From positions 27,612,914 to 27,676,913 of the forward strand of contig NC_092800.1 in the NCBI RefSeq assembly GCF_918797505.1: a stretch of DNA of 64,000 bases, given 5' to 3'. This document shows positions 9,927-22,436 of the stretch, in pieces; the first letter of the stretch is position 1; each line of letters opens with the position of its first letter. This DNA is from Bemisia tabaci. Its lineage: Eukaryota; Arthropoda; Insecta; Hemiptera; Aleyrodidae. The notes beneath the pieces are model-generated. The model was not told the DNA's origin. It saw only the letters and a list, made by a program, of their open reading frames with translations, and ran no database searches. The position numbers and the translations under genes are program-made.

Positions 9927-12619
9927 TGTTGACATCTGAAAGGGAAAACTTGAAATTTCCGAGTTGACCTTTACTCGCGGCTGCGATTTTTATTAGTTAT
10001 GGAAGGAATGGTCAAAGATACCCAAAGCTCACCCAGCCAGGGGGGCCCCGCTACATCTAGGGCGTGGTTCGATTACATTTGTTGAGATCAACTCAGTCGA
10101 CTGAATACTCAATGGTCAGTTTTGAAAGCGAAATTTCTCAGGCAGGAAATCAAAAACTCGAATAGTTCCAATTGAAATTTGATTTGATAAAAATGTTAAT
10201 TTAAACTGTGAAAAATTTCGAAATGTGGGGTGAATTTCTGTCCGCAGTCTCTTTTGCTCCCAAAAATCCGAGTGTCATGAATAGGGAGTGAAAGATACTC
10301 CTTTCTAAGCTGTGCTAACTCCGCGTAAAGAGTGAAATCCACTTTGTGAATGCGGAGCTCACTCTGTTAAAAATGTAGATTATTTGATTCACACTCATAT
10401 TACTTCGTTTATGAGCGTAAAAATGCTCCAGATTGAAGTAGTTTTCTCCTTCCGATATCTAACGGTGTTTTTTTTTCTACTTTCAACTTTCAAAAGTTTT
10501 TCATCTATTCAGTTATGTCAGAACTCAAATTCAAAGTTGCTCTCATTTTTTGCTTACGACTTTAAATCGTAAGTTTAAGTAAGAACTCGCAAGCTCTTGA
10601 GTCACCGAATGAGTTCGAAAACATGTAGTTCCACTCCAGTATTTACAAAAAATTAGGCATCAAAAAAAAAACGGTCGTCTCAGTTTTTGACAAAAATCAG
10701 GTTTTTATAGTGGGCAACATGAAAAATACATCGTTTATCAAGAAGAGCGGCAGAAGGCATTGAGTGTTAAAGCAGATAAATGCTTCGCTTAAGATGTTAA
10801 TGGGTTGAACTGCGTTTTACAATTTGCAATTTTGCAGATATCTATCTGCCGTGAAGTGATTGTAACCACACGACTCTCGCTCATATTTCCGTAATATTAT
10901 GACGCTTAGGATGAGAAGACAGAATTCAAGCCATCAGTTTGATCTTCTGCTGTCAGTAAGCACTGCAGCCATGTTTATTTTCCTCATACATACTATCCGC
11001 GTAAAGTAAATGAAGGATAGCTGAGATTTATATAGAGTGTGAGGAAGACACGAATATTAATAGCGGACAGAATGACGATGAGATTTTCCTAGAATATTTG
11101 CTTTTTTTAACCTTAAACTAGCATTCAAACTATGTTGCAGAAATCAATGCAGCTGTTACGTATCTAAGTCTAATCAAAAATGTATTAAAAATGGTAAATA
11201 CAAATAATGGGATGATATAATATACGGTATGAAATCGAATGTAATGTTTAAAGTCAAATCCGTTCAATTTTAAAACTGTTTATGCAAATTCCTTCTTCAG
11301 AAGATAGAAAGTTCTGAAAAACATACCGCTTAAGTTGGCGCAAGGATCAGATTCTAAACAGTATTTTTAAACGAACGGAGCAAATTATCTTGAGCCAAGT
11401 CGATGATCTCTATCTTTGAAGGTCATTCGTTTGAAAGTTTCTAATAACTGGTTTCGCCTCTCATCAGCGGCTAATTGCTGTTAATTCGAATTAAGATTCT
11501 TTGTTCTCCTGATTTCCTTTTTTCAGCAATTTCGACTATCGCCTCTCATCGCGAATCCCATTAGACGCTACGACAAAAGAACATTTTGTCCGATGATGTC
11601 TCGGTAAAGTTTGGACGAACTTGAAGCACTACCCATTAACTATTGCAACAAAAAAGTAATTTAGGGACCTGGACAAAAATAAACACAAAAATTTCCGTGA
11701 GTGGAAAAGGAACATAAAATAGTCTTGCACTTCACTTAGTGATCTATCCATTGATAGTTTCTCTGAACGGTTCCACAAGTGAGGTATTTTTGGGTGAAAG
11801 AGCGTATGAGACTTCCAATGCTGCTAAAATTGTGCAACATAGTTCTCTAGTTGTAAGTAAGTTTTCCGACAATTCTACTATGAATTTCTCCTTGAAGCTG
11901 CTCCGAGTATTTCATCACTATTGTAAGGAAGGAAATTGACTTGAATGAACTTCATCTGCCGCAAACGCTGTAAAAAAATTGGACAATCATGGCAAAATTT
12001 CAACCCTCATACACCTTTTTACCGATAAATGCTTCAATTTTAGAATGAAAATCGTCATCTCGAGTTTGGTTCATACTGAGATGAGCAAAATGTAAATCTA
12101 TTGCCTAATCTGCGTCGAATGCATCGGTTCAGTGACCTCTGAAGCAACCATTTTTTTTCTGTCAGACGAAGGGGTGTGTCAGATGAAGGGACTTAAGTTC
12201 ACCTTACGCGCATGAAACCATTGAAATTAGAGGGGAAAAAATGAGACTGTGAGCACGAATTTTTATGGCAAGATCTAACAAGATTGGTTTTCGTCGTGCA
12301 AGCGTCATGCTAGCAGCAGCGAGAGGTTGGCGGCGCCAACGCCCTCAATATTTAACCGGCGACTAGCTGTCTAATTCTTTGTTTCTTCGCGCGTCAAGAG
12401 CAAGCTGTCAGATCCAATATTTGCGAACTTCCGTTGGGTCTCTGTTAAACACCATAACGCCTACTTTCACTCATCGACTCACTTAAAGTTTGATGTCGTC
12501 AACGGAAACACTAAAATGAATGAAGGATAGAGACAGCGGTTTAATAAACCCAGATTCCGGTCGTAAAAATCAAGAGAAAGAACATAACGATACACGTAAT
12601 TGAACTGGTAGGATTTAAA

Positions 12620-12621
<2 letters not shown>
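9927..12621. other. intergenic stretch without recognised genes
   Basis: 2.7 kb of AT-rich DNA. The open frames are short and lack codon bias, motifs or splice-supported continuation. No mobile element with recognisable ends was found. Confidence 0.5.

Positions 12622-12664
<43 letters not shown>
12622..12664 (+). repeat. poly(A) tract
   Basis: 43 consecutive A residues. It could be the tail of a retroposed sequence, but no recognisable element body precedes it. Confidence 0.9.
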
Positions 12665-12665
<1 letters not shown>

Positions 12666-13084
12666 GATGCGTTTTGATGATGAATTAAGAAAGCAAAACA
12701 AGAAGTATCTCTATAGACCAACTAGAAACTCTTTATGCGTGTCTCTCATCCAGTTCAGTTCGCCTTCAACGACCGTGATGGCAATTTGAACGGCTCGAGA
12801 GCTCGAATAGTTGCGTGCACACAGTAGTTTTTCACTTTCGCCCCGTCCTGCGGCTAGTAAGAAGCGCTAAGACACTCCTCGCTGTGTCTCTCTCATTTTG
12901 ATATGTTCAAGGTACAGATTTAAGCATTTTGATCTCATCAAAATATCACGTAGAACACGATTTCTACGACAAAATTTTCGTTCTTGATTACATTTTTTAA
13001 ATAGAAGATAGACAAATTTCTCCAAATACGCTGAATGTGCTTTGCAAGAGGAGAGAAACTGTTGGAAAGAATACATATTAAAAA

Positions 13085-13118
13085 GAGAAAGAAAGAAAGA
13101 AAGAAAGAAAGAAAGTGA
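13085..13118 (+). repeat. GAAA microsatellite
   Basis: About seven GAAA units in tandem. Confidence 0.95.
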
Positions 13119-13634
13119 GAAAAAAATATCAGTTATTCATTTCTACTGAATGCCCAAAATCACGACTAACAGTCGATTAAATTTTATTGAGGTTTAATTT
13201 ATTCATGACTCTACGATTGCGCACTTGCAAATTTTATGTCTACCTAACAAACGTTTAATTTTCAAACTTCACTTGACTTGAACTTCTAGAAAATAATTTA
13301 GACATTGAATCATCATAAATATGGAAATTAAAAGTTAAATAATAAGTGTCTCATTCAGAATTGTGAAAGAAGACAATTTTAACCGTATTTTCCGGTAGTT
13401 ATGTGAACTCTCAGATCTTCCAACTTCAGAGTTTTATGCTGCCAATCCGACGCATTTGTTCCACCTTGGCGTGTATTTTTATTGCTGCAAATAATGACCT
13501 CGGTAATTTAGTTGACGCGCACATCAAGCAACGCCCTCAAATTCAAAATGAAATTTCATTTTTTTAAAATGTCATCTTTCGGTTCAATTAACTCGATTCG
13601 GCTCCCTCTCTACGCCTGTATAAAAACTCATCGC

Positions 13635-13869
13635 CGCACAGTGGATCGAGGTACTTAAAGAGGCCGGACATGAAATTTTTGACTTAAACTCAGAATTTTG
13701 GTGTTTATTTCGTCACATTTTAAATTTTTAGGGGTACTTCCAGCGGAAAATTCTACGAGGAAACCAATAGAGCCTCTTTTGGAACCTCAAAATTTTGTAT
13801 AAACGGAGTTATAGGAAACAAGTTTCCAAATTTCGTCCGACCTCTCCAATTGACTCAATCCACTGTGCG
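13635..13869. mobile_element. MITE, CGCACAGTGGATCG family, copy 2
   Basis: 235 bp. Ends are CGCACAGTGGATCGAG and TCAATCCACTGTGCG, and the interior is collinear with the copy at 7931 (shared phrases 'tgtttatttcgtcacattt' and 'aaacggagttata'). Confidence 0.8.
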
Positions 13870-15037
13870 GCGCAAGACATCTGCCACAGAAATTAATCTT
13901 GCGTCCGTCAGTCTAATGTCGCCAAATTGTGGGAGTGTCCTACGGTTAAATTTAGCGAATTAAATTTTCACCGGAAAATTTGACGACTTTTCAACGTTAT
14001 AAAAACACGAAGTAAATGAACGGATGCTGTTCATGCGTCAGACTGTTATGATCTGATTGATTGAGCGAACGTTGTAGATGTTAAAATGACAGCGCAATAA
14101 ATTACAACCTTGGATATCATAACGTCCATCTTGTTCGATTTAATTTTCTTTATTTTGGAAATTCGGGATGTGACACTTGTTTACGAGTTTTGGATTCGGC
14201 GAGTCAATAAGTGCATGAGAATAACCGGAAGTCGAGTTTGACGTCTTTGAATCCAAAGGAACTATCTCCGTTGTGACCCTGGCCCAGGGACCCATAAGAA
14301 CATTCAAAACAGAGCTCATTTCACAATGGAGATAGCTCCTTTTGATTTAAAAACGCCCAATTGAGTTTGTAACGAGGCGAGGCCACTTAATTGCGTTGTG
14401 GCTGTCCACGGATAAAGCGACTAGAGTTTTTGGAGTGGCCAACGTGTATGCAATTATACAGAAAAGCGTACCTCAAGAAATGAAGGCGTGGGGCACAGAA
14501 GTGGCCAATTGTGCGTTTGTTTGGGAGTCGGTCCAGTTCAAATTTCACTTTCCTCAAGTTTATATTCGAAAAAGAAAGCGATACGCAAAAGTATAAGCAA
14601 AAGGTAATTTTTTCAAGAGGAGTCTACAACTGTTACGGACGCGGCAATCCATCAGTGAGAAATTAAGTAACTGAGGCTTATGACGTTACTTGCGAACTTG
14701 AAGTGAACATGCGTCTCAGGCCACGCCTACGCCCGAAAACGATCTATCGCGTTAAGCCAAAAAAACGCGTAACTGTATAATATGTCTCCATGGGAGCTAA
14801 TCGATAGATTCAGACTTACGTCAGATTCAAATGTTCGATAATAATTATTGAATCACCCCCGTCAAGGTTGCATTGAAATATATTTTTTCACTGTTCACTG
14901 TTGTCATTAGTATTTTTTCAAACAAATCAAACACAATCTGCTTCAATATCGTAGAAATTCCTCTAAAATAACAACACAGCCTCTTCTTTCACTCTAAATA
15001 GAAATTAAGGTATATATATTTGTCGATATTCCTACGA
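13870..15037. other. intergenic stretch outside the short MITE
   Basis: Apart from the 14238-14356 element, no gene was recognised. The 66-codon frame at 14396-14596 lacks family features and splice context. Confidence 0.4.
14238..14356. mobile_element. short MITE with AAAGGAACTATCTCC arms
   Basis: Inverted arms: 'aatccaaaggaactatctcc' on the left and 'ggagatagctccttttgatt' on the right, about 120 bp overall. A solo arm-like fragment, ataaaaaggaaccatctcc, is at about 55391. The host segments beyond it were not resolved. Confidence 0.6.
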
Positions 15038-15245
15038 CACTGAAAAAATAATATGCTGTTTTAGCATCTAGGATGTCAAAAATGTGTCTGGTAATCCCAA
15101 GATGCTGCCTTTACTGCCCCCGCAGTTAACTTTACATCCTGTAAATGCAAATTCAATTTCGTGGGCAATCTAAACAGCATCTTAGAATCACCAGACACAT
15201 TTTTGACATTCTAGGTGTTGAAACAGCGTACCAATTTTTTCAGTG
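15038..15245. mobile_element. CACTGAAAA-type MITE with long arms
   Basis: 208 bp, CACTGAAAAAATAATATGCT at the left and TTTTTTCAGTG at the right. The arms extend about 60 bp (aaatgtgtctggt versus accagacacattt), leaving a short central spacer. The flanking dinucleotide is GA on both sides. Confidence 0.8.
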
Positions 15246-16319
15246 GACTCGACCTTAAATAATCCCTCCGTGGTGTCCATAATCGAAATGTGTTCAAAGC
15301 TCGCTGAGAGGTTAAATTCGGAACTTCAACGAGTTTGTTATATCTATTTTTTCAACAAAGTTTAAGGAGTTATATTCTCATAAGAGAAATCTTCAAAGAT
15401 GAAAGGTTATGGAAGGATCTGAGATCCTATTTAGACATAAAAATGGATTTGCGAAGTTTTGTTTGAGAGACCCTGTACAGTGCATGCAGTAATTCAGCAG
15501 ACTCAACCAATACACCAGCTAGGTCGGATCGCATGTGCGGAAATCACGCGATCCCATTCGTTCTTGAACTTGTACCCAACTTTGCGCATCGTCATGCTTC
15601 AAATAAATATCGTTTCTTACTCGAGATAATACTGCCTCTCCTTCCCAAGACAATGGGAGGCGTGGAAAACGTTCATAAAATCTGAGGATGTTGCAAATGA
15701 CGTTCGTGTTAGATAATACGGTACAGCTTGCTTGTTGTTTTTTTTTTTATCGTGGATTATGCCTGCTTACTTGAGGAATCTAGCGTGCCTCTTTCGTCCA
15801 TGCTTACGGTTTATCAGGGAATGCGGAACAATTTAATCAACCCAAATATACAATTACGTAACAACGATAAATGAGAGGCTGTAAAATGAAGTGATTTAAA
15901 AATAAAAAGGCACGAAAAGGGCCGAAAAGGCATAAAAGGGTTGAGGCTGCCACTTTATTTGGGGACCCTAAAACTGAAAACACGGCAACCCTGCTAATGT
16001 ATTTGCTCCCTATCTTTGCATGGAGAGTTCGTCTTGATGTAGAGGTGGACTCTCAGGATAGCGTGGGATATTCCCTCCATTTTGGCCTCAACTTGAGAGC
16101 TTTTTTTGAGCTTGGGAGTTAATTTCAGAGAAAACCAGTGGCACCATCGTGTTCATCGCAAACTTTTACATAAAAATGAATAGTCAAATCGCAAATTCCT
16201 CACACATGCGACATCTCCATTCACCCGAATAAGACACCCCCCCTTCCATCTTTTTCCATTCCTACAGCCTTACCGGAGGGTCCGACTATGTTCTCCTCGC
16301 TAAAGTTCGAGTAAGTTCG
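15246..16319. other. intergenic stretch without recognised features
   Basis: No gene, RNA or complete mobile element was recognised. Confidence 0.45.
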
Positions 16320-16560
16320 GCAAGGCGGAGCTTTACTGGGCGTGACCTTGGCCAAAGTTCGCAGCGCCGTAATCAGCCGATCGTTCTATGGGCGCGTGCG
16401 AATGGGCGCGCGCGGGCTTGACGCGCCAAAGCGGCACTTTCTCCCCGCGGAAATCGATCGTCAACTCGAACCGATCGATCGATCGATCGCGAGGGATCCG
16501 AGCAGTGATTACTTCCGCGCCTTGATCAATGAACCCGCGCACGGTTACCACGTGGTGCTG
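16320..16560. other. CpG-rich island in AT-rich DNA
   Basis: The segment is clearly richer in G+C and CpG than its surroundings and contains gatcgatcgatcgatcg near 16475. Frames are open on both strands but lack recognisable domains. It could be a promoter-proximal region, a first exon or an old insertion. Confidence 0.4.
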
Positions 16561-16607
16561 AAAAAAGAAGTCGCATATCAGAGGAATCAGAAAGGGATCC
16601 GAGACAA

Positions 16608-16690
16608 ATCGTCACCTTCCGGCCAAAGTATCACAAGCGCTAAGCGACATTTCAAAATTTCTGCTGCCATTTTATTTTATTTTTTTTTTT
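16608..16690 (+). repeat. solo terminal arm of the 59505 MITE family
   Basis: 'ccggccaaagtatcacaagc' followed by 'gcgacatttcaaaatttctg' and a T-rich run matches one arm of the element at 59505-59766. The partner arm is missing. Confidence 0.6.
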
Positions 16691-17114
16691 GCCCCAAAAA
16701 GCCCTAAACGGTCCTCTCTCCTCAGAGCGTTGTGTATATTACGAACACGATTTTGGAAGCACTGTACGCGCTGGTTCCTTTTTGCTATATGCGATCTAGT
16801 TCAAAGTAAATATCTGTCTTTTGGTATATTGGATGGCATTTTGTAAAAAGGAACCGAGAGCATTCCAATGTTGCTAGGATTGTGCACTTTACAATTTTTT
16901 CAATACTGGAATCGTGCAAAAAATTAAATTAACCAAGATCATTTTTGTCGTGAATTTATAGTTGATTGAGAGTAAAGATATAAATTGTTTAGATCATCAG
17001 TTTATACTTGGAAGGCGAAAGAGTTGCGCAATCTTAGCAACATTGAAATGCTCTTGGTTCCGTTTTGCAAAATGCAATCCAATTTTTTATACCACCCCAA
17101 TGTATCACTGGCGC

Positions 17115-17282
17115 CAGTGGCGTTGCGTGCTTTGCGGTAAATCGTTTGATCCGCCATTATTGAACCTTTATGAAAAAGGATCAATAAACAGAGTGTTCGC
17201 AAGGAACCTTTCAATAACCTATTCTTTACTACAGCTTTAAAAGGGAAAATATCGATAGTCAATCGTTTACGCCACGCCACTG
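17115..17282. mobile_element. hAT-type MITE, CAGTGGCG family, copy 2
   Basis: 168 bp, CAGTGGCGTTGCGTG to CGCCACGCCACTG. Flanks are ACTGGCGC (17107-17114) and ACCGGCGC (17283-17290), 7 of 8 identical, as expected for an aged 8-bp duplication. This is the most diverged copy. Confidence 0.8.
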
Positions 17283-17310
17283 ACCGGCGCGTAGGTTGTA
17301 TTGAAAGAAG

Positions 17311-17477
17311 CAGTGGCGTGGCGTGCTTTGCGATATATCGATTGTTGTGCAATTTAAACCTATGGAAAAGGATCGATAAACAGGGTGTTCGTATAGCGAA
17401 CACCTTAAGAATTGATTCTTTACCATAGGTTTAAATGGCATAGCAATCGATAAATCGCAATTCACGTCACGCCACTG
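17311..17477. mobile_element. hAT-type MITE, CAGTGGCG family, copy 3
   Basis: 167 bp with central GGTGTTCG/CGAACACC hairpin. Flanks are GAAAGAAG (17303-17310) and GAAAGAGG (17478-17485), 7 of 8 identical. It lies only 28 bp from copy 2. Confidence 0.85.
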
Positions 17478-17485
17478 GAAAGAGG

Positions 17486-18207
17486 GGCAATGATGGTCAT
17501 GGTGTAAAAGACGAGTTGTAAATCAGTACATTGATAACGCTATCAAATCATTATTTCATCCACTTCGCCTTGTATTGCAGCTTTTCTCATACATACGACG
17601 GTATCCATTTTTTTTTACTTAATCTCACGTAATTAGCTGTCAGCCAAATTATGTAATGATGATCATGCCGTTTTTCCGGTTTTCGTCTCCTACTCACTAT
17701 TATGCGCAACTTTGTTTATGTTGGCAGGTTTGAATTCACCGGTGCCTCGATTTTGACGAAACGTAAAAATGTAACCAACTAAAAGTTGAAAAATGCATTA
17801 CATTTCGTAATATCTAAATGAAACCACCAATTTTCTTAAAATTTCAAAATCTTTCAAACTCACATTGCCTAGTTTTTGTCATCAAAAGAATCTTTCCAGT
17901 TTATAGGCCTTTGTTGCTTTTACGCCAGACAGGAATTACACATCCCCAAAGAAATTTCGGGATGAATTACTGTTTCAATATAGCAGTTATTCAGAATCAA
18001 TAATTGAATTTTGAGTAGAGGACTATAGATTGCATCAAAATTCCTCAATTATAGTTTGACTTGTTCTATCGGTAGGCTAAATTTAAAAATAGCACAAAAA
18101 GCACCCAGATTGTTTAATACATATATATGTGGTGTATTTTGGCATACCGTGAAAATTGAAGGCAAAACGGCAGAATGCCTAGCCTCCATACTGCCGTGCC
18201 CTCCATA
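17486..18207. other. intergenic stretch without recognised features
   Basis: No gene or element boundary was recognised. Confidence 0.45.
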
Positions 18208-18547
18208 CTGCCGTGGTAATAAGAAAAAACTCCATATGAACATTCGAGAGTTGCCTTTCCTTTGATAAAACATGTGTTTTTGACAACATTCATGCATATT
18301 TTTCCTTGGAATTTTCAAATATTTTATATTAAGTTGTGTACAAAATTGCCTGAAAATTTTGAATAAAAATATTCAAGATTTTCCCAGTAAATTTGAAGAG
18401 AAAATGTTACAGGAGCTCAAATCACTACACAAGTCGTTGAGTATGTAAAATCGCTCACTTGCATACAATTTTTCAATTTTTGAGGCGTAAAATTTGGTTT
18501 TTAGCAACGCCTGATGACTCATACGGCGTTCTTCCTTAGCATAGTAG
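18208..18547. mobile_element. MITE, CTGCCGTGCTAAGG family, copy 2 with internal insertion
   Basis: Begins CTGCCGTGGTAATAAG and ends 'gcgttcttccttagcatag'. It is about 85 bp longer than the usual 250 bp because of unrelated sequence near 18395-18490. Flanking CATA occurs on both sides, consistent with a 4-bp target duplication. Confidence 0.65.
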
Positions 18548-18928
18548 CATACCCCTCAGCGTCAATTCTGATTTTTCTTTTAAATTTTCAGCCGGAAACC
18601 GCCTCTATTCCAGTCGATTTTTCACAGCGATTTCAAGTGACGTCTTTTCTTGGTTTTTACTCCGGAAATCTGTGTGCTAATGGACGCACATCCGTAATAA
18701 CCCATAACTTTCTCTCTCTCCCTGCCTCATTTCTCAGTCCTCGGGGCGGGTCGTCCGCGGATCATATAAAAGTGGTTAAAAATAAAATTGTAGGGCATGA
18801 TGACTATCTGGAAGATGTTTTCGTCTCGTTCGGCGCAATGTCAATGTCGTGTAATCGCGTGTAACCAGGACCTATCAATTCCCGTCCACTCCGGTGCCAA
18901 AAATAATGCGGAGGTGAGCGCTCCTCCA

Positions 18929-19093
18929 CAGTGGCGTGGCGTGAATTGCGATATATCGATTGCTATGCCATATAAATCTATGCTATAGAATCGATTATTA
19001 AGGTGTTCGCTGCGAACACCATCTTTATCGATCCTTTTCCGTAGGTTTAAATGGCATAACGATCGATATATCGCAATTCACGCCACGGCACTG
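18929..19093. mobile_element. hAT-type MITE, CAGTGGCG family, copy 4
   Basis: 165 bp with perfect 8-bp flanking duplication CTCCTCCA at 18921-18928 and 19094-19101. The central hairpin is GGTGTTCGCTGCGAACACC. The right end reads GGCACTG instead of GCCACTG. Confidence 0.88.
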
Positions 19094-19164
19094 CTCCTCC
19101 AGACAAGCGCGTGCTCTCTGTTTAATGATTCATCTTTGTTCTGCACTCCCTCTTTCGTATCACA

Positions 19165-19287
19165 CGAACGCATTTAAATCAAGAGGGACTTTATCCCATA
19201 TGACATGAACCCTGTCATGCATGTATTCCTGTGGATCTCAGGGATCATGTCAGAATGGTATAGTTCCTTTTGATATAAATGCGTTCG
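19165..19287. mobile_element. MITE with CGAACGCATTTA ends
   Basis: 123 bp; inverted ends CGAACGCATTTAAATC and GATATAAATGCGTTCG. The interior 'acatgaaccctg' and 'catgcatgtattcctgtgg' resembles that of the 7202 element read in the other orientation. Confidence 0.7.
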
Positions 19288-19432
19288 AATCTTCTCCTCT
19301 TCCTTGTTCCTATGTTCCTGTCTGCGGTAGCACGTGGACTTATCCCTCGTGGAACTCCCGTTTCTGTTTTAAGCCGAAAAACGTCCCGTTTCTGTTGTTG
19401 TGTTCTGGAAAAGCGCCGTATGGGCCTTCCGG

Positions 19433-19669
19433 CGCACGGTGGATCGATTCAATCAGAGGGGTCGGACATGATTTTTTTTACTAAAACTGCAAATTTTAAT
19501 GTTTATTTTGTCACATTTTAAATTTTAAGGGGTTCTTCCAGAAGAAAATTTCGGGATAAAACCAATGAAACCACTTTTAGAATCTCAAAGCTCTGCATAA
19601 ATGGAGTTATAAGCCTTCAAAGTTTCCAAATTTTGTCCAACCTATCCTATTGACTCGGTCCACTGTGCG
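19433..19669. mobile_element. MITE, CGCACAGTGGATCG family, copy 3
   Basis: 237 bp from CGCACGGTGGATCG to TCGGTCCACTGTGCG, collinear with copies at 7931 and 13635. Confidence 0.8.
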
Positions 19670-19899
19670 GCGTTGCTATATTTGCTTCGATAAATTAAAC
19701 ATTTTCAAGGAAAATTTCTGGATATTTTTCGCCCAGTTATTCAGAGCACCTCATCCGCACTTTGATCTGCAGTAACTGAAAAATTTCAAGGGAAAATATG
19801 CATAGCCTCCCTCAAAAATGAATGTTTCATAGAGGGGAATCCGAGCAAAAGTAGGATATTCATACTTTGCTATATGGATGCGTATAGTTTCGCTCAAAT

Positions 19900-20522
19900 G
19901 GGCCTGTTGCATGCAAGAGATACAGCCGTGCGAATAGACTTTTAAGAGGTTAAATGACACGAAAATTACGATGGTCACATTAAAAAAGTCTGAAATACAC
20001 TCCTTACTGCGCAATTTGTGTTGTTAGGAACGCGCTTTTTCAAATTTCCCGCGTCTGGGGGCAGTTTTCTAACGGAAACAATTAACGGCAACTCGCGGCT
20101 ATTTCCGGTCAACTAAAACTGACAACATAACCTAAAAATCGGAGCTCGTGACATCGTGAAATGAAATGTAGAAGGATTGCGTTGGATATTTAAAAGTTGA
20201 TCGATTTGGTTACCGCATAAAGCGTATATGGACCACTGTAGGAGATCACGTTGGGTTTGTAAACAAACTGAAGGAAAAAATAACAACAACAACAACGACT
20301 CGGCATCTTCCGGAAATCACCGAGCCCGCCGTTTGCTCGTTTCCGGTGATTAGAAAACTGCCCCCAGGCGCGGGAAATTTGAAAAAGCGCGTTCCTAACA
20401 ACGCAAATTGCGCAGTAAGGAGTGTATTTCAGACTTTTTTAATGTGACCATCGTAATTTTCGTGTCATTTAACCTCTGAAAAGTCTATTCGCGCGGCTGT
20501 ATCTCTTGCATGCAACAGGCCC
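19900..20522. mobile_element. long-TIR element, GGGCCTGTTGCATGC family
   Basis: 623 bp with inverted arms of about 170 bp (left 19900-20070, right about 20350-20522). They share 'gggcctgttgcatgcaagag', 'tgacacgaaaattacgatgg' and 'aggaacgcgctttttcaaat'. The central 280 bp includes a caacaacaac run and has no convincing gene. Confidence 0.82.
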
Positions 20523-20617
20523 ATTCTTGAACAAGAATGCTTGATCATTATTATAATTTTAAAGTTTGATTAAAAGATGTTAGGTACTCAGAGTATGTAT
20601 TTTCTATGTTGGATTTG

Positions 20618-22132
20618 TAGTCCAGGTTCTTATGTTCAAAAAAAGCTTCCCGTGGAACGGTAAGTGAAGCAAGTGTGGAAAATATCTTAATCTCTTCATT
20701 TCGATGCGTAAAAAAAGAATTTCGATGTTGTCAAGCTCAATTTTGCGTCTAACCCCCCAAAATCAAGATGGCGGCCAAAATGGGGGCTCGGGGGGTGAAA
20801 ATTATGGAATTTGATTTTGATGTCATGATTGGGGTCAATTCTTATGTAATTTTGGTCGTAGAATCCGAATTTGAGGTCCAAAATACTCTCCGACCCAAAG
20901 GGATGCCCCAAATCCAAGATGGCCGCCAAAATCTCCAAGATAGGGTCAAAACTGCGATACGTATGTAAAAGTGCCAAGTAGGGTATCCTTGGTAGGGTTC
21001 TTTGGGTCGTAGATTTCACCTATGATGTCAAAAACTTACCACGGATCCATTGAAGCCCAAAAAAATCAAAATGGCGGCCAAAAGGGCTGCCGTTGCGGGG
21101 TGAAATATTTTGTTGAGACAAATATCGTCGAATGAGGTGTCACTGTATAGGTTTTTTGGGTCGTAGATTCCAAAAATGAGGTCCAAATAACAAAATAAGC
21201 TGATAGAAGTTCTCCAAAAGCCAAAATGGCGGCCATAATGGCTGCCGCCCAGGCATTGAACGCGTTTGAACAGTAGGGTGTCCCATTTTGGACGTTACAA
21301 AAAAAAAATTGCGAAATCCAACAGAGATACCTGCCAAAAAGTTGTCTCATAGTTAGAAAAAAAAGCACAAAAAAATCTCAGGGTCGTAGCTAAAGTTTGA
21401 GTGGTCCCGCAAGGTACTTAAGATGTTTCACCGATTTCTCATCTTGGCAATCTTGGCGATCTTGCAGATTTTTTTTCGGTAAATGCAATCGAGGTAAAAA
21501 GTCGCAAATGCGGATAATGAGACTTCTGATACTATATTTTAAGAGAAAAATAACGGTTTGGACCCACGAGGATCAGAATCCCTCGTTCTTAGCTCTCAAA
21601 ATGCAAAAATCAGCGATTTTAGCATTTTGTAGTCAAACTGCTGCTCGACCGTCGCTCGACTTAAATGTCGCGGCATTTGACGCGCTGTTTCACAATGATC
21701 CCATTGTAGGAGTAAAAAGTCCTTCAAGTATGTTCATTAGAGGTGTAAGAGGGTCACTTTGGCTAATTTTTGTTGCTTTTAAACATTGAGCTCATTGTTT
21801 AAAATGTTTTTTGTTTTTTTTTTTTTTTTAATATAATTTTCCTGTTTTTCATCATTTTTTATAATGGTTTAAAAAGGGCGACTCATCTTACACCAAAATT
21901 GAACTCCTTTGGCGAACAATGTACGTAGATGGTCAAATACTACCTCTAAAAAAGTTTTTGGATTCAAAGCCTCCCAAAAAAGCCGATGTTGCCATATTTT
22001 ATCCCCGGAAAACACAAAAAACTGAGTACCTATTTCAGTATTTGGAGGCTGTTCCTCACCGAGCTCATTGAGCAAATTTCAGCAAACCTTGAATTTTCAT
22101 ACGTTATGACCACATTACTAGTGATTATGTAC
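20618..22132. repeat. left arm of the large inverted repeat
   Basis: Contains AAGATGGCGGCC (about 20765), AAGATGGCCGCC (about 20918) and two AAAATGGCGGCC sites (about 21068 and 21224), with recurring 'gggtcgtagatt' phrases suggesting older internal repeats. A long T run is near 21815. Confidence 0.85.
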
Positions 22133-22436
22133 ATGTGTTTATCTATACAGCCTCCCACCGCGGCGCGACGTTGCCACATACCATCGATAAAATTCGATAG
22201 AAATCTGCGTTTCCTTAGATTTGAGCCATTTTTTCGGATATTGCACATGGAATACTTATGTAAAACTTAAAATGCAGTATTCAGAGATGGAAGGGGATCA
22301 TACCTTGTGGCAATAATCATTATTTTAAGATCCTTCGCTTATTGACGACCCATTTCTTACGAATTCTAAGCATGATGTTTGTGATGTCTCCTAATCTTAG
22401 GGAGTGCAAACTCCTTGAAGGACTTTGGGAGGGTAG

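Noticed and set aside
10045..10062. ggcgtggttcgattac, similar to a B box
   Set aside because: No cloverleaf can be formed with the surrounding bases.
13085..13118. GAAA microsatellite as a regulatory array
   Set aside because: Ordinary simple repeat with no associated gene start.
16342..16707. 121-codon plus-strand frame in the CpG-rich island
   Set aside because: It runs from the island into a dispersed repeat arm and ends in T-rich low-complexity sequence; the other strand is open as well.
20696..21789. Frames of 107 and 130 codons in the arms of the large inverted repeat, identical in both arms
   Set aside because: Identity follows from the DNA identity of the arms. The frames lack family features, overlap frames on the other strand, and run through recurring gggtcgtagatt repeats.
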